A DNA stretch of 64,000 nucleotides from Bacteroidota bacterium (GCA_018268035.1 JAFDXI010000146.1:1-64000), one strand, 5' to 3'. Shown: positions 9,158 to 19,225, numbered from the stretch's first letter. Program-made: numbers and translations. The notes: generated by a model not told the origin, from the sequence alone.

Positions 9158-10666
9158 ATGAAATTAAACAAACGATTGATTTTTGAGGAAGCATTTCCAT
9201 TTCATTTTAGTGCACCCAACGCTTCTATTTTTAACCTGCCGGAAAAGGTATTACAATTTGGAACTGGAGTTTTATTGAGGGGCCTGCCGGATTATTATAT
9301 TGACAAGGCCAATAAGCAAAATGTGTTCAATGGGCGGGTTGTTGTGGTGAAATCTACCGGTAGTAACGTTAATGCATTTGCGCAGCAGGATAACTTATAT
9401 ACGCAATGTATCAAAGGAGTAGTTAATGGGGAAAAATCTGAAGCATATAACATCAATGCTTCCATTAGCAAAGTTTTATCTGCAGGTGATAGCTGGAATG
9501 AGATATTACAATACGCAGCAAGCCCGGATATGCAGGTCATCATTTCCAATACCACTGAAATTGGCATTGAATTAAAAGCAGATGATGATATTTTTGCATT
9601 ACCACCTCAAACTTTTCCAGCCAAGTTGCTTGCATTTTTATATAAGCGTTTTCAAATTTTCAATGGAAGCTCAATGAGCGGAATGATTATCATTCCAACA
9701 GAATTAATTGTTGAAAATGGCAACAGGTTAAAAGAGATTGTCTTGCAACTTGCAGCTATCAATCTTTTGGATAATTCATTTATACAATGGTTGCAACATT
9801 GCAATGATTTTTGTAATTCACTTGTTGACCGCATTGTACCCGGAGCGCTGAAAAAACCAGAGCAGGAATTTTTTGAACAACAGGCAGGTTACACCGATGC
9901 GCTCTCCATCATGAGTGAACCATATAGTTTGTGGGCAATTGAAACCACTTCACAAAAAACAAAATCTATCCTGTCTTTTCACCAGACTGATGAAACTGTT
10001 ATTATCACTGCTGATATTGACAAATACCGTGAATTAAAACTCAGGCTATTAAATGCCACGCATACATTTTGTTGTGCTCTTGCTTACCTGTCAGGTTTTA
10101 ATCTCGTTAATGAGGCCATGCAGGATAACGTCTTCAATCATTATATAAATCAATTAATGAAAGAAGAAATTGTGCCTTGTATCACAGGCGAAAAAATCAC
10201 TACATCAGAGGCGATGTCATTTGCCAGCCAGGTGATTGACCGTTTCAGCAATCCATTTATAGAACACAGGTGGTTAAGCATCAGCCTGAATTATTCTGCC
10301 AAAATTAAAATGCGTTGCGAGCCGCTTATTTGCAGCTATGCAGAAAAAAATAATACAGTACCAAAATGTATGTCGGCTGGAATTGCTGCATTTATTTTAT
10401 TTATGAAACCTATTCAACTATCAGAAGGTGTTTTTTATGCTGAAGCTAATAACAGTAAATATAAATTAGATGATAATAACGCAGCAATATTTAATGAGGT
10501 ATGGATACATACTCCTATTAAAAATATCGTTCATAAAATTTTAAGTAATGAAATACTATGGGGAAATGACCTTTCATCTATTCCGGATTTTGCTGCTTCG
10601 GTAGAATATTTTTTTCAACAGTTTAGAGAAAATGGCTTTAAGAATGTAATAGCCGGGTCATTTTAA
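9158..10666 (+). CDS. uxaB: Tagaturonate reductase (altronate oxidoreductase)
   Basis: 502 aa, the usual UxaB length. The N-terminal NAD-binding domain begins with LPEKVLQFGTGVLLRGLPDY, followed by NGRVVVVKSTG. The C-terminal mannitol-dehydrogenase-type domain has KLRLLNATHTF (about residues 295-305), carrying the catalytic Lys and the Asn/His pair of this superfamily. UxaB reduces D-tagaturonate to D-altronate with NADH in galacturonate breakdown. UxaC and UxaA, its pathway partners, are not beside it in this window. Mannitol or fructuronate reductase relatives (UxuB) are the alternative, but the FGTGVLLRG start favours UxaB. Confidence 0.88.
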   Translation: MKLNKRLIFEEAFPFHFSAPNASIFNLPEKVLQFGTGVLLRGLPDYYIDKANKQNVFNGRVVVVKSTGSNVNAFAQQDNLYTQCIKGVVNGEKSEAYNINASISKVLSAGDSWNEILQYAASPDMQVIISNTTEIGIELKADDDIFALPPQTFPAKLLAFLYKRFQIFNGSSMSGMIIIPTELIVENGNRLKEIVLQLAAINLLDNSFIQWLQHCNDFCNSLVDRIVPGALKKPEQEFFEQQAGYTDALSIMSEPYSLWAIETTSQKTKSILSFHQTDETVIITADIDKYRELKLRLLNATHTFCCALAYLSGFNLVNEAMQDNVFNHYINQLMKEEIVPCITGEKITTSEAMSFASQVIDRFSNPFIEHRWLSISLNYSAKIKMRCEPLICSYAEKNNTVPKCMSAGIAAFILFMKPIQLSEGVFYAEANNSKYKLDDNNAAIFNEVWIHTPIKNIVHKILSNEILWGNDLSSIPDFAASVEYFFQQFRENGFKNVIAGSF

Positions 10667-10892
10667 AAAGAAACATCCTAATATATCCTTTAATTAATGT
10701 GCAGTAAAAATCTCATTCTGCATCATCGCTTTTTCATGACTTTGTGGTTAACTTAATTTTACTTCCATTGCGGTTAACAAAAATTAAAACATCACTTATA
10801 ATAAAATCTTTGTACGCTTTATAACCGCATATTGCAGAACAGTTGACTTTATACATTTGAAAATATTATTTTTACCTATAAACAAATTTAAA

Positions 10893-12425
10893 ATGAAAAG
10901 GATCATTACAGTTATTCTGTTTTTTGCATGTCCATGTTTTCAATTAATTGCACAAAATGATTTACCAGCTAATAGTAAGCAGGCAAAAAGTGAAATGTCT
11001 GCATCTAAAAATCCGATGATTTTAGTTGACTCTGCTATTGTTACCAAACATACTGTTACTATCAAAGGCCAGGCTGTGCCATATACTGCCACAGCAGGAA
11101 CATTACCAATTTGGGACGATGAAGGGAAACCAATTGCTTCGGTTTTTTATACTTATTATGAAAGATCTGATGTCAAGGATAAAAGCTCAAGGCCACTTGT
11201 CATTTCATTTAATGGCGGTCCGGGAACATCTTCTGTTTGGATGGAAATAGGTTATACTGGTCCGAGGATTCTCAATATTGATGATGAAGGATATCCTGTT
11301 GAACCTTATGGATTACAAGATAATCCAAATTCTATTCTGGACATTGCAGACATTGTTTATGTAGATCCTGTCAATACTGGTTATTCAAGAAAAATCAGTA
11401 AAGACGTTCCTGATTCAAAATTTTTTGGTGTCAATGAAGACATTCAATATCTCGCTGACTGGATTAGTACTTTTGTTACTCGCAATAACAGATGGGCATC
11501 ACCAAAATTTTTGATTGGTGAAAGTTACGGCACAACAAGGGTTTCAGGCCTTGCATTAGAATTACAAAATTCTGAATGGATGTATCTGGATGGTGTTATA
11601 TTGGTTTCTCCAACTGACCTTGGAATAAAACGTGACGGCCCGGTCGGTGATGCATTGATATTACCTTATTATGCCGCCACTGCCTGGTATCATAAAATGT
11701 TGCCTCCCGACCTTCAGAATAAAGACTTAACTGATATGTTGCCTGAAGTAGAAAATTTTACTGTTAATGATTTGATTCCTGCTTTGATAAAAGGAAATAC
11801 ATTGTCTGACACTGAAAAAGAAAATATCGCTTCTAAAATTTCAAGGTATTCAGGATTATCTCAAAAAGTAATATTGCAACATAACCTTGTCATACTCCCG
11901 GATTTTTTCTGGAAAGAATTGTTGAGAGATAAAGGATATACTATTGGCAGATTAGATTCAAGATATCGTGGTATTGATAGAGAGGACGCTGGTGATGGAC
12001 CGGATTATAATGCTGAATTAACTTCATGGTTACATTCTTTTACTCCAGCCATCCATATATATTTGAAAGATGAGTTGAATTATAAAACAGATTTAAAATA
12101 TAATATGTTTGGATTTGTTTATCCATGGGATAATAAAAACAACCGAACCGGAGAAAATCTGAGACAGGCAATGGCTCAAAATCCTTTTCTGCATTTGTTG
12201 GTGCAATCGGGTTATTATGATGGAGCCTGTGACTATTTCAATGCAAAATATAGTTTGTGGCAAATGGACCCAAGTGGTAAATTGAAAGACAGAATAAGCT
12301 GGAAAGGTTTCAGAAGTGGCCACATGGTTTATATGCGTAAAGCAGACCGTGCCACTGCAAACCAGGAGCTACGGGATTTTATTATTAATTCAATTCCAAA
12401 ACCTGGCGATGGCGCCAAGTTTTAG
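10893..12425 (+). CDS. S10 family serine carboxypeptidase, exported
   Basis: 510 aa from the ATG at 10893, which begins a good signal peptide (MKRIITVILFFACPCF, cut after QLIAQ); an in-frame ATG 36 bases upstream is less likely. The oxyanion region is SFNGGPGTSSVW. The nucleophile Ser lies in GESYGTTR (about 211), the Asp in SGYYDGACDYF (about 442) and the His in FRSGHMVYM (about 476), so the whole S10 triad is present. These alpha/beta-hydrolase enzymes remove C-terminal amino acids from peptides, here in the periplasm. No partner gene is adjacent. Confidence 0.9.
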   Translation: MKRIITVILFFACPCFQLIAQNDLPANSKQAKSEMSASKNPMILVDSAIVTKHTVTIKGQAVPYTATAGTLPIWDDEGKPIASVFYTYYERSDVKDKSSRPLVISFNGGPGTSSVWMEIGYTGPRILNIDDEGYPVEPYGLQDNPNSILDIADIVYVDPVNTGYSRKISKDVPDSKFFGVNEDIQYLADWISTFVTRNNRWASPKFLIGESYGTTRVSGLALELQNSEWMYLDGVILVSPTDLGIKRDGPVGDALILPYYAATAWYHKMLPPDLQNKDLTDMLPEVENFTVNDLIPALIKGNTLSDTEKENIASKISRYSGLSQKVILQHNLVILPDFFWKELLRDKGYTIGRLDSRYRGIDREDAGDGPDYNAELTSWLHSFTPAIHIYLKDELNYKTDLKYNMFGFVYPWDNKNNRTGENLRQAMAQNPFLHLLVQSGYYDGACDYFNAKYSLWQMDPSGKLKDRISWKGFRSGHMVYMRKADRATANQELRDFIINSIPKPGDGAKF

Positions 12426-12727
12426 GCATATTGAATTTATCGTTGATTCAACCAGATTAATAATATACATAGATATAAAATTCCATATCAAGGGGGATTA
12501 TTTTCAGTCTGTGATGAACATGCAATACATCATTGCGCCCTTTTAAAGTGCTGAAAAATAATAGATAATTTTAGAATTACTTTATAGATTTTTTTGCTTA
12601 CACCAGTATTCAATGAACAGAGAATTTTTTCAATTTTCTGTTCTTAAAAAATAAAATTCAGTTGTTCTTTAATGGAAACAAAATGCTTTATCTTTATTGC
12701 GTATTAATGACGTAATAAACTTATTTT
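12426..12727. other. Spacer with one hairpin
   Basis: About 300 AT-rich bases with no gene. GAACAGAGAA (12615-12624) can pair with TTTTCTGTTC (12634-12643) with one G-T wobble. The hairpin lies about 190 bases after the carboxypeptidase stop and could end that transcript, but no strong T-run follows. Confidence 0.45.
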
Positions 12728-14671
12728 ATGAAAAAGCATGCATCCCAATTAATCTTATTATCATTAGTTGTAATTGCATTTTGTTTTGCTTTTACAGCAT
12801 GGCAAAAGGCCCCTCAAAATTATTTGAGTGAAAATGTATTGAAGAATTCTTCAGTGATAAAGACAGATGATGGTTTTAGCTATCGCGACCTGAACAAAAA
12901 TGGCAAACTTGATATATATGAAGACAGCCGCCAGCCCGTTGAGGCACGTATCAATGATATCCTTTCGCAAATGACACTTGAAGAAAAAGCAGGATTGATG
13001 TTTATAAATGGTGCAAGAATCAATGACGATGGGTCAATTGATGATCAACCAGGCAAAGGTTTATTTGCTTTTGCACCAAATGCATTAAACCTGATGAAGC
13101 AATACCAGATGAACCACTTCAATTTATGGGCAACACCATCAATTGCATTTCTGGCAAAATGGTACAACAGTATGCAGCGTTTTGCTGAAGACTCAACAAG
13201 GCTTGGCATTCCGATTACTATTGCGAGCGACCCTCGCAGCCATTTTAGTAAAAATGTTTTTGCACTTGGCGCCAATACTTTTTCTCAATGGTGCGAACCT
13301 CTTGGATTTGGGGCAATAGATGATCCGGAATTTACAAAAGAATTTGCCAATGATGTAAGACAGGAGTACCTAGCAGTAGGTATTCGTGAAGCATTGCATC
13401 CACAGGTTGATCTCGCTACCGAACCCAGATGGCCACGTATTTCAGGAACTTTTGGTGAAGATGCACAGCTCACATCAAGGATGGCAACAGCATATATCCT
13501 CGGTTTCCAGGGTACAGCACTTGGCCCGAACAGTGTGGCATGTATGACAAAACATTTTTCAGGTGGCGGGCCTCAAAAAAATGGATTGGATCCACATTTT
13601 CCTTTTCAGGAAGGACAGGTGTATCCAGGTAAAAATTTCAATTATCATTTAATTCCTTTTGAAGCTGCATTCAATGCCAATACTGCAGCCATTATGCCTT
13701 ATTATGGTGTACCCATGGGACAAACAAGCGAAGATGTTGGTTTCTCATTTAACAAGGATATTATTACAGGTTTATTACGAGATAAATATCATTTTAATGG
13801 TGTTGTTTGTACTGACTGGGGACTAATTACAGATGGCAATATGGGAGGTGTTGTTTGGCCGGCAAGAGCATGGGGTGTTGAAAATTTAACACGTGAACAA
13901 AGAGTAGAAAAAATAATTGATGCGGGTGTTGATCAGTTTGGCGGTGAAAACTGCCCGGAATTAATAGTGCAATTAGTGAAAGAAGGGAAAGTAACAGAAG
14001 CAAGAATAAATGAGAGCGTTAAAAGATTACTGCGTCAAAAATTTGAACTCGGTCTCTTTGATGATCCCTTTATTAATGAAGCCAATGCACAAAAAATTGT
14101 GGGCAAACCAGAATTTGTAAAAGCAGGTGAGCTTTCACAAAGAAAAGCTATAACACTTTTAAAAAATGAAAATAATATACTGCCATTAAAACAAAATAAA
14201 TTAAAGATTTATGTGCAACATATTGATCCAAAAGTTGCTGCAGAATATGGCACAGTTGTAGATAATCCCAAAGATGCTGATATTGCCATCATCAGGTTAA
14301 GCACTCCATTTTATCCTGTGCCTTCTCCTATTGCAATGTCACAAATGTTTCATCATGGAGATCTTGATTTTAAAGGAGCTCAAAAAGACAGTATTTTACA
14401 ATTGCTTGGCACTGTTCCTACCATAATAGATATATACCTGGATCGCCCGGCAGTAATTCCTGAAATCAATGCAAAAGCTAAAGGCTTATTAGCAGATTTT
14501 GGTGCAAATGATGCAGCAGTACTGGATGTCGTTTTTGGAAAATTTAAACCAAGCGGACATTTACCTTTTGAATTACCTTCATCAATGGAAGCAGTGCGCA
14601 ATCAAAAATCAGATGTGCCTTATGATTCAAAAGATCCTTTATACAAATTTGGTTTTGGTTTAAGTTATTAA
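12728..14671 (+). CDS. GH3 family beta-glucosidase-like glycosidase, exported
   Basis: 647 aa with an N-terminal hydrophobic signal segment (about residues 8-25). The TIM-barrel domain contains LEEKAGLMF, MTKHFSGGG (about 275) and GVVCTDWGLITD, whose Asp (about 362) is the expected nucleophile. The second alpha/beta domain starts at KAITLLKNENNILPLK, and the protein ends with YKFGFGLSY. The fibronectin-III tail found in many GH3 enzymes is absent, so this is the short form. Substrate not predictable from sequence alone; beta-glucosides or beta-xylosides are typical. Confidence 0.9.
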   Translation: MKKHASQLILLSLVVIAFCFAFTAWQKAPQNYLSENVLKNSSVIKTDDGFSYRDLNKNGKLDIYEDSRQPVEARINDILSQMTLEEKAGLMFINGARINDDGSIDDQPGKGLFAFAPNALNLMKQYQMNHFNLWATPSIAFLAKWYNSMQRFAEDSTRLGIPITIASDPRSHFSKNVFALGANTFSQWCEPLGFGAIDDPEFTKEFANDVRQEYLAVGIREALHPQVDLATEPRWPRISGTFGEDAQLTSRMATAYILGFQGTALGPNSVACMTKHFSGGGPQKNGLDPHFPFQEGQVYPGKNFNYHLIPFEAAFNANTAAIMPYYGVPMGQTSEDVGFSFNKDIITGLLRDKYHFNGVVCTDWGLITDGNMGGVVWPARAWGVENLTREQRVEKIIDAGVDQFGGENCPELIVQLVKEGKVTEARINESVKRLLRQKFELGLFDDPFINEANAQKIVGKPEFVKAGELSQRKAITLLKNENNILPLKQNKLKIYVQHIDPKVAAEYGTVVDNPKDADIAIIRLSTPFYPVPSPIAMSQMFHHGDLDFKGAQKDSILQLLGTVPTIIDIYLDRPAVIPEINAKAKGLLADFGANDAAVLDVVFGKFKPSGHLPFELPSSMEAVRNQKSDVPYDSKDPLYKFGFGLSY

Positions 14672-14890
14672 TATGCTGTTTTAATCATTTTTTTTTTGCA
14701 TCAGGATTTTTAACTCTGCTGATGTTAGGTTGTTCATCACATCACAAATACACAAAGGCGCTTAGTAATAAAATGAATTTTCATTAAAACCATTTTATGC
14801 CCTTATACATTCGTGTATTCGAGGCAATAACTCTCGAGTATCAACAAAGATTCAAAAGCAGTAATTAATAAAAAACTTAATAAACATTTT

Positions 14891-16090
14891 TCAACTCTCC
14901 TGTTTCGTTAAAACATCCTGCTTGATGTTTTCCCAGAGTTTATCAAAACTTTCTTCACCTGATTCATTCCATTGCTTAAATTTTACCATCATCTTTTTCC
15001 TGCGTTCATTTTTTGCTTCATCAAAAAATGAGCGGATAAAATCTCTGTCCTGCTCATAAGCAACCTGGTTATACAATTCTTTCAACTTTCCTTCCTGTTC
15101 TATATTTAATGCAGTAACATGCCGCTCCATCTCTTCTCTCAACCGCACTTTCTCATCATAAGTTCCTTCAGGTAATAATGATTTTGCAATGACAGGCATC
15201 AACTCTATCAACACCAAAATAATAATTAAAAGATAGTAACTGAATTTAGCTGCACTATTATTTAGTATGAGGTTTTGTAATGCTTCAATCCTTGTAAGGA
15301 AACCATCATTCATCAAAGAATTGAACGTAATCATTTCCTTTTGCTTTTCCTGTTGAATAGCATTCAATATACTGTCAGCCGTTTTAATTCCTGGTGCAGT
15401 TGTTTCCAACAAACTATTATAATCATCATTCAGTTTTTGATATTCAGTTTGTTTGGCCTTCGCAATATCTTTTAATCCTACTCTTCCACTACCACCTGTG
15501 CCATCTGTTTCTGCAATATAAGCTGCACGGCTCGCAGCTACTTCATTATATTTCGACTGAAGTTGCAGTTGCAAATTATATTTTGTTTGCTGCACATCTT
15601 CCATACTTTGTTTATATAAGCTATCCAGCTCCTGTTGCTTTGCCATTTTTCTTATCTCATTATCCAAAGAAATCTGAACGTGTATTTCTTTATCAAATAA
15701 ATACAGCAATGCTGGTTGCGCCATAAATGTCCCGATAGTTAATGCCAGCACCAGCCTGAATAATATTGGAGTTAACTTATGTTTATTCCTTACAGTAATT
15801 CCTTTTATCAATGCCCTGTCAATACTTAAAATAACAAACCCCATGAATATGCCTGGCAGGATTGATACAATTTTATCATTCATCACCGTGCTGAAAAAAT
15901 AACTCCATGCCAGTGTTGCAAACAACCATGTACACAACACCGTCATACCTGTAATTGCATAACGGTTACGGTCAACCGTACAATCTTTTATTAATTCTTT
16001 TTCTGCTGTTGAAAGCCACCACAAAAAACGGGTGAAACCAAAAGGTGCATAATTATCCCTTTGTGAAAGCGCATGCGCATTCTTTTCCAT
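14891..16090 (-). CDS. DUF4407 membrane protein with long coiled coil
   Basis: 399 aa. The N-terminus has FTRFLWWLSTAEKELIKDC, characteristic of DUF4407, then hydrophobic segments near residues 48-70, 75-92 and 110-132. A Gln/Lys/Glu-rich coiled-coil region spans about 140-270, another membrane helix lies near 283-303, and a charged cytoplasmic tail follows. The coiled coil probably lies outside the cytoplasmic membrane. Function is unknown. Monocistronic, convergent with the GH3 gene. Confidence 0.82.
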   Translation of the reverse strand: MEKNAHALSQRDNYAPFGFTRFLWWLSTAEKELIKDCTVDRNRYAITGMTVLCTWLFATLAWSYFFSTVMNDKIVSILPGIFMGFVILSIDRALIKGITVRNKHKLTPILFRLVLALTIGTFMAQPALLYLFDKEIHVQISLDNEIRKMAKQQELDSLYKQSMEDVQQTKYNLQLQLQSKYNEVAASRAAYIAETDGTGGSGRVGLKDIAKAKQTEYQKLNDDYNSLLETTAPGIKTADSILNAIQQEKQKEMITFNSLMNDGFLTRIEALQNLILNNSAAKFSYYLLIIILVLIELMPVIAKSLLPEGTYDEKVRLREEMERHVTALNIEQEGKLKELYNQVAYEQDRDFIRSFFDEAKNERRKKMMVKFKQWNESGEESFDKLWENIKQDVLTKQES

Positions 16091-16215
16091 AAATTTTTTA
16101 TTTGAAAAATTATACTGGTGAGGTGGGACAATTTATCAACGCCGGACTAAGGCATTGCGTATGCAATAGTAAAATTTTAAAACGATTTAACGAATAAGAG
16201 GAGATTAAAATATTT

Positions 16216-17019
16216 TTATTTTTCCTGGTACACCCTTACATAATCAACATACATTTTTGCAGGCAACAAACTATCATCAACCTGTTGACCTGGCCAGTCA
16301 CCGCCAATAGCAAAATTTAATAAGATAAAAAATGGCTGATGAAATTCTGTAGTAGCATTTGTATTGATTTTTACTTTATGATATTGCTTACCATCAATGA
16401 ACCACTTAATTGCATCCTTATTCCATTCAACACTATAAATATGATATTCCGAAGGTGTTGATGCAATCTTATCACCGCTTTGTTGATGTCCATTATCATC
16501 CCAATGCAATGTGCCATAAATAATACTGTCAGTGTTGATGTGTTCCATAATATCTGTTTCACCACAAGCAGGCCAATCCACCTGCTGAATATTTGAACCC
16601 AGCATCCAGAATGCAGGCCAGAATCCTTGCCCAACAGGTATTTTGATACGGGCTTCAATTTTTCCATATTGAAATTCTTTCTTACCCAATGTTGTCATCC
16701 TGGTGGAAGTATAATTATTATCACCCACCTTTTCTTTTTTTGCAGTTATAACAAGGTTGCCATTTTCAATACTTGCATTTTGTGGTTGATAATATTCCTG
16801 TTCATGGTTGCCCCATCCATCACCACCAGTTTCAAAATTCCATGCAGAAGTATCAATAAGAGTTTCATTAAATTCATCCGCCCATACCAGTTGATAGGTG
16901 GTAGTGTCAGACTGGTTTATAACATCAACAACTTGCTTTTCAGATGATGGTGTACAAAAAGAAAACAATAACAAAGTTGATATGATTACTAAGCCATAAC
17001 CAGCAATATATTTTTTCAT
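16216..17019 (-). CDS. GH16 family endo-beta-glucanase (laminarinase-like) lipoprotein
   Basis: 267 aa. The N-terminus is a lipoprotein signal with Cys22 in LLLFSFC. The domain runs from LVWADEFNE to the C-terminal VDYVRVYQEK, a typical GH16 ending. The catalytic motif GETDIMEH (residues 153-160) supplies the nucleophile Glu154, Asp156 and acid/base Glu159 in the E-x-D-x-x-E form of laminarinases. WPAFWML precedes it, as expected. Likely substrate is beta-1,3 or mixed-linked glucan at the outer membrane. It may be cotranscribed with nothing on either side; the next leftward gene is 126 bases away. Confidence 0.92.
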   Translation of the reverse strand: MKKYIAGYGLVIISTLLLFSFCTPSSEKQVVDVINQSDTTTYQLVWADEFNETLIDTSAWNFETGGDGWGNHEQEYYQPQNASIENGNLVITAKKEKVGDNNYTSTRMTTLGKKEFQYGKIEARIKIPVGQGFWPAFWMLGSNIQQVDWPACGETDIMEHINTDSIIYGTLHWDDNGHQQSGDKIASTPSEYHIYSVEWNKDAIKWFIDGKQYHKVKINTNATTEFHQPFFILLNFAIGGDWPGQQVDDSLLPAKMYVDYVRVYQEK

Positions 17020-17040
17020 ACTCTTGAATTAAAAACAATA

Positions 17041-17997
17041 TTATAATTTAATTAAACTTCCCTGCTGTGGAAAGATAAGATGTAATTTTATTGTATTGCC
17101 TGAAACCAATTCCTTCTTTATTTTATTTTCATTATCACCATCTGGTTTTATATGCGTGATGATGATGGGAATTTTTTGAAGCGATGAAAGATTACTCAAC
17201 CCTGACAGTATTTTCATTTCATCAAAAAATAAACCGGGTGTAAGATGCCCAAACAATTTATCTTTTGGTTGTTCATCAGGGAATGACACTTCTATAAAAA
17301 TTCCTTTTAGTTGTAGTTGTGTTACCAAAGGTGCAATGTATTGCCAAAGCAGTTTGAGTCTGTTTGATTGTTCAATTGTATCAGCACCCGTATCACCCAA
17401 ATACAAAACAAAATCAGAATCATGCCGCACTAAAAAAGCAGAACTTTTATTAGGAAAAGCATGACTGAGTTCAAAAGCGCTTACCATCATTCCTGTATTT
17501 TGCAACACAGTTTCCGAATCTTCAGACAAGCTCACATAATGATATTTTTTAAGTAATGGTTTTTCACCTTCATCACCAAAATTTGCCCAACTTTCCCATG
17601 TAAAATATTTTTCTTCAAGTGTGTTTAAACAAAAAGGCAAAGCATAAATATTTTTTGAACTATCAGCAGGTGAATTAATGATAAGTCCGGCAACATGGTC
17701 TAAATGCGGGTGAGAAATAAGATAACCTTTTATATCATTTCTTAAAATATCAGGCTCTGTTCCATTGATACTTTTTTCTTCAATAGCTTTTTCAATTCCA
17801 TCATGTAAAGTGCCGGCATCCATACAAATAAAATTATTGGTTCCATGAACCGATAACAGGTATGCAGAAAGGTTACTTTCATCAGAACCTCCATATACAC
17901 CTAATGGAATGATCTTAAAATGATTTTGGGCAAATGCTGAGATAACAAAAACAATTCCAGCAAGGAAAATACAAAGCCTCAAAAAAATCGTTTTCAA
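17041..17997 (-). CDS. Class II 3',5'-cyclic nucleotide phosphodiesterase
   Basis: 318 aa with a signal peptide (cut after AFAQ, residue 24). The metallo-hydrolase core contains SHPHLDHVAGL (residues 95-105), the H-x-H-L-D-H signature of PDEase_II enzymes, and GDTGAD further on. A late THIKP motif supplies another metal-ligand His. Known members hydrolyse cAMP/cGMP, and periplasmic bacterial forms are related to Vibrio CpdP. The end of this gene lies 21 bases before the start of the GH16 gene on the same strand, so the two could be cotranscribed; a functional link is not obvious. Confidence 0.85.
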   Translation of the reverse strand: MKTIFLRLCIFLAGIVFVISAFAQNHFKIIPLGVYGGSDESNLSAYLLSVHGTNNFICMDAGTLHDGIEKAIEEKSINGTEPDILRNDIKGYLISHPHLDHVAGLIINSPADSSKNIYALPFCLNTLEEKYFTWESWANFGDEGEKPLLKKYHYVSLSEDSETVLQNTGMMVSAFELSHAFPNKSSAFLVRHDSDFVLYLGDTGADTIEQSNRLKLLWQYIAPLVTQLQLKGIFIEVSFPDEQPKDKLFGHLTPGLFFDEMKILSGLSNLSSLQKIPIIITHIKPDGDNENKIKKELVSGNTIKLHLIFPQQGSLIKL

Positions 17998-18073
17998 CCA
18001 ATTTAATTTTTGTAAAAATATTCAACTGTTCTCAAAGATGCATTGAATAAATTTTTTGACGCAACTTTATTTT

Positions 18074-18081
18074 TACTTTTG
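18074..18081 (+). promoter_or_regulatory. -7 promoter box for the S4 RNA-binding protein gene
   Basis: TACTTTTG matches the Bacteroidota -7 consensus TAnnTTTG and ends 10 bases before the chosen ATG. A TTTG lies at 18055-18058, somewhat too close for an ideal -33 box. Confidence 0.4.
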
Positions 18082-18091
18082 TTTTTCACTT

Positions 18092-18484
18092 ATGAAAGAA
18101 GCAAAAGAAAAACTACGAATTGATAAATACCTCTGGAGTATCCGGATTTTTAAAACACGTGCAAATGCAGCCGAAGCTTGTGATAAAGGCAAGGTAAAAC
18201 TAAAAGACAGCCCTGTGAAGGCATCAAAAAATGTAGTGGTTGGTGATGAATATGCTATCAAAACAGAAGACAGAAAATGGGTAATACAAGTTACCGGTTT
18301 ACTTGGCCATAGGGTGCAATATGCTGAAGCTATCAAATATTATATTGACCTGACACCTGATGAAGAAAAAGAAAAATTACAAGTGCAGGCAGCAAGTTTC
18401 CATACAGGAAAACGATTAAGTAAAATTGGCAGGCCTACCAAAAAACAAAGAAGGGACTTAGAAAACTTTACTGATGATTTCTAA
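18092..18484 (+). CDS. S4-domain RNA-binding protein (Hsp15/HslR-like)
   Basis: 130 aa from the ATG at 18092; the in-frame start 36 bases upstream would put the promoter box inside the gene. The S4 domain opens with LRIDKYLWSIRIFKTRANAAEAC and continues with GKVKLKD, the usual Hsp15 pattern, and the basic tail (RLSKIGRPTKKQRRDL) fits rRNA binding. E. coli Hsp15 binds 50S subunits carrying a stalled nascent chain and helps recycle them. trmD begins 35 bases downstream and may be partly cotranscribed. Confidence 0.87.
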   Translation: MKEAKEKLRIDKYLWSIRIFKTRANAAEACDKGKVKLKDSPVKASKNVVVGDEYAIKTEDRKWVIQVTGLLGHRVQYAEAIKYYIDLTPDEEKEKLQVQAASFHTGKRLSKIGRPTKKQRRDLENFTDDF

Positions 18485-18507
18485 TCTCACTACAGTAGTT
18501 TCATAAT

Positions 18508-18515
18508 TATATTTG
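18508..18515 (+). promoter_or_regulatory. -7 promoter box immediately before trmD
   Basis: TATATTTG matches TAnnTTTG exactly and is separated from the trmD ATG by only four bases (CCCG). With the usual start point about four bases after the box, the transcript would be almost leaderless. No clear -33 box was seen. Confidence 0.45.
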
Positions 18516-18519
18516 CCCG

Positions 18520-19215
18520 ATGAAGATTGATATTATCAGTGTAGTACCTGAACTCCTCGAAAGCCCTTTACAGCATAGCATCATGAAAAGGGCACAGGAA
18601 AAAAATTTACTTACAGTGAGATTATTTTCATTGCGTAAATGGGCAGTCAATGATTACGGCCAGGTGGACGATTATCAATATGGCGGTGGTGCAGGAATGG
18701 TGATGATGTGTGAGCCATTGGCTAATGCCATTGATGAATTAAAAACCAAAACTAATTATGATGAGATTATTTACATGACACCAGATGCGCCAACATTCAA
18801 TCAAAAAATTGCTAACCAACTTTCATTAAAAAATAATTTACTTATTATCTGCGGCCACTATAAAGGAATTGATCAACGCATCCGCGACCATTATATCACT
18901 AAAGAAATTTCTGTGGGTGATTTTGTTTTAAGCGGTGGTGAATTAGCTGCTGCCATTATCGTTGATGCAGTGGGCAGGTTAATTCCAGGTGTGTTGAATA
19001 ATGAAACATCTGCATTGTTTGATTCTTTCCAGGATAATCTTTTAGCGCCACCTGTTTACACCAGGCCGGCAGTTTTCAGGGATTGGGAAGTGCCGGGTAT
19101 TTTACTAAGTGGCAACCAGAAAAAAATTGATGAATGGAGGTATGAACAGGCATTGATTCAAACAAAGCAAAAAAGGCCTGACTTGCTGAAAGATGAAGAC
19201 TTAGGTGAACAGTAA
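18520..19215 (+). CDS. trmD: tRNA (guanine-37-N1)-methyltransferase
   Basis: 231 aa, normal for TrmD. It carries the trefoil-knot SAM-binding elements: MKIDIISVVPEL at the start, DDYQYGGGAGMVM, IICGHYKGIDQRI and ISVGDFVLSGGELAA. The DNETSALFDSF-type segment (here NNETSALFDSFQDN) and the C-terminal DWEVPGILLSGN with KRPDL are also in place. TrmD methylates G37 next to the anticodon of several tRNAs and prevents +1 frameshifting. In many bacteria it sits in rpsP-rimM-trmD-rplS; here it stands outside that operon, after an S4-domain gene. Confidence 0.97.
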   Translation: MKIDIISVVPELLESPLQHSIMKRAQEKNLLTVRLFSLRKWAVNDYGQVDDYQYGGGAGMVMMCEPLANAIDELKTKTNYDEIIYMTPDAPTFNQKIANQLSLKNNLLIICGHYKGIDQRIRDHYITKEISVGDFVLSGGELAAAIIVDAVGRLIPGVLNNETSALFDSFQDNLLAPPVYTRPAVFRDWEVPGILLSGNQKKIDEWRYEQALIQTKQKRPDLLKDEDLGEQ

Positions 19216-19225
19216 TTTAGTTATT

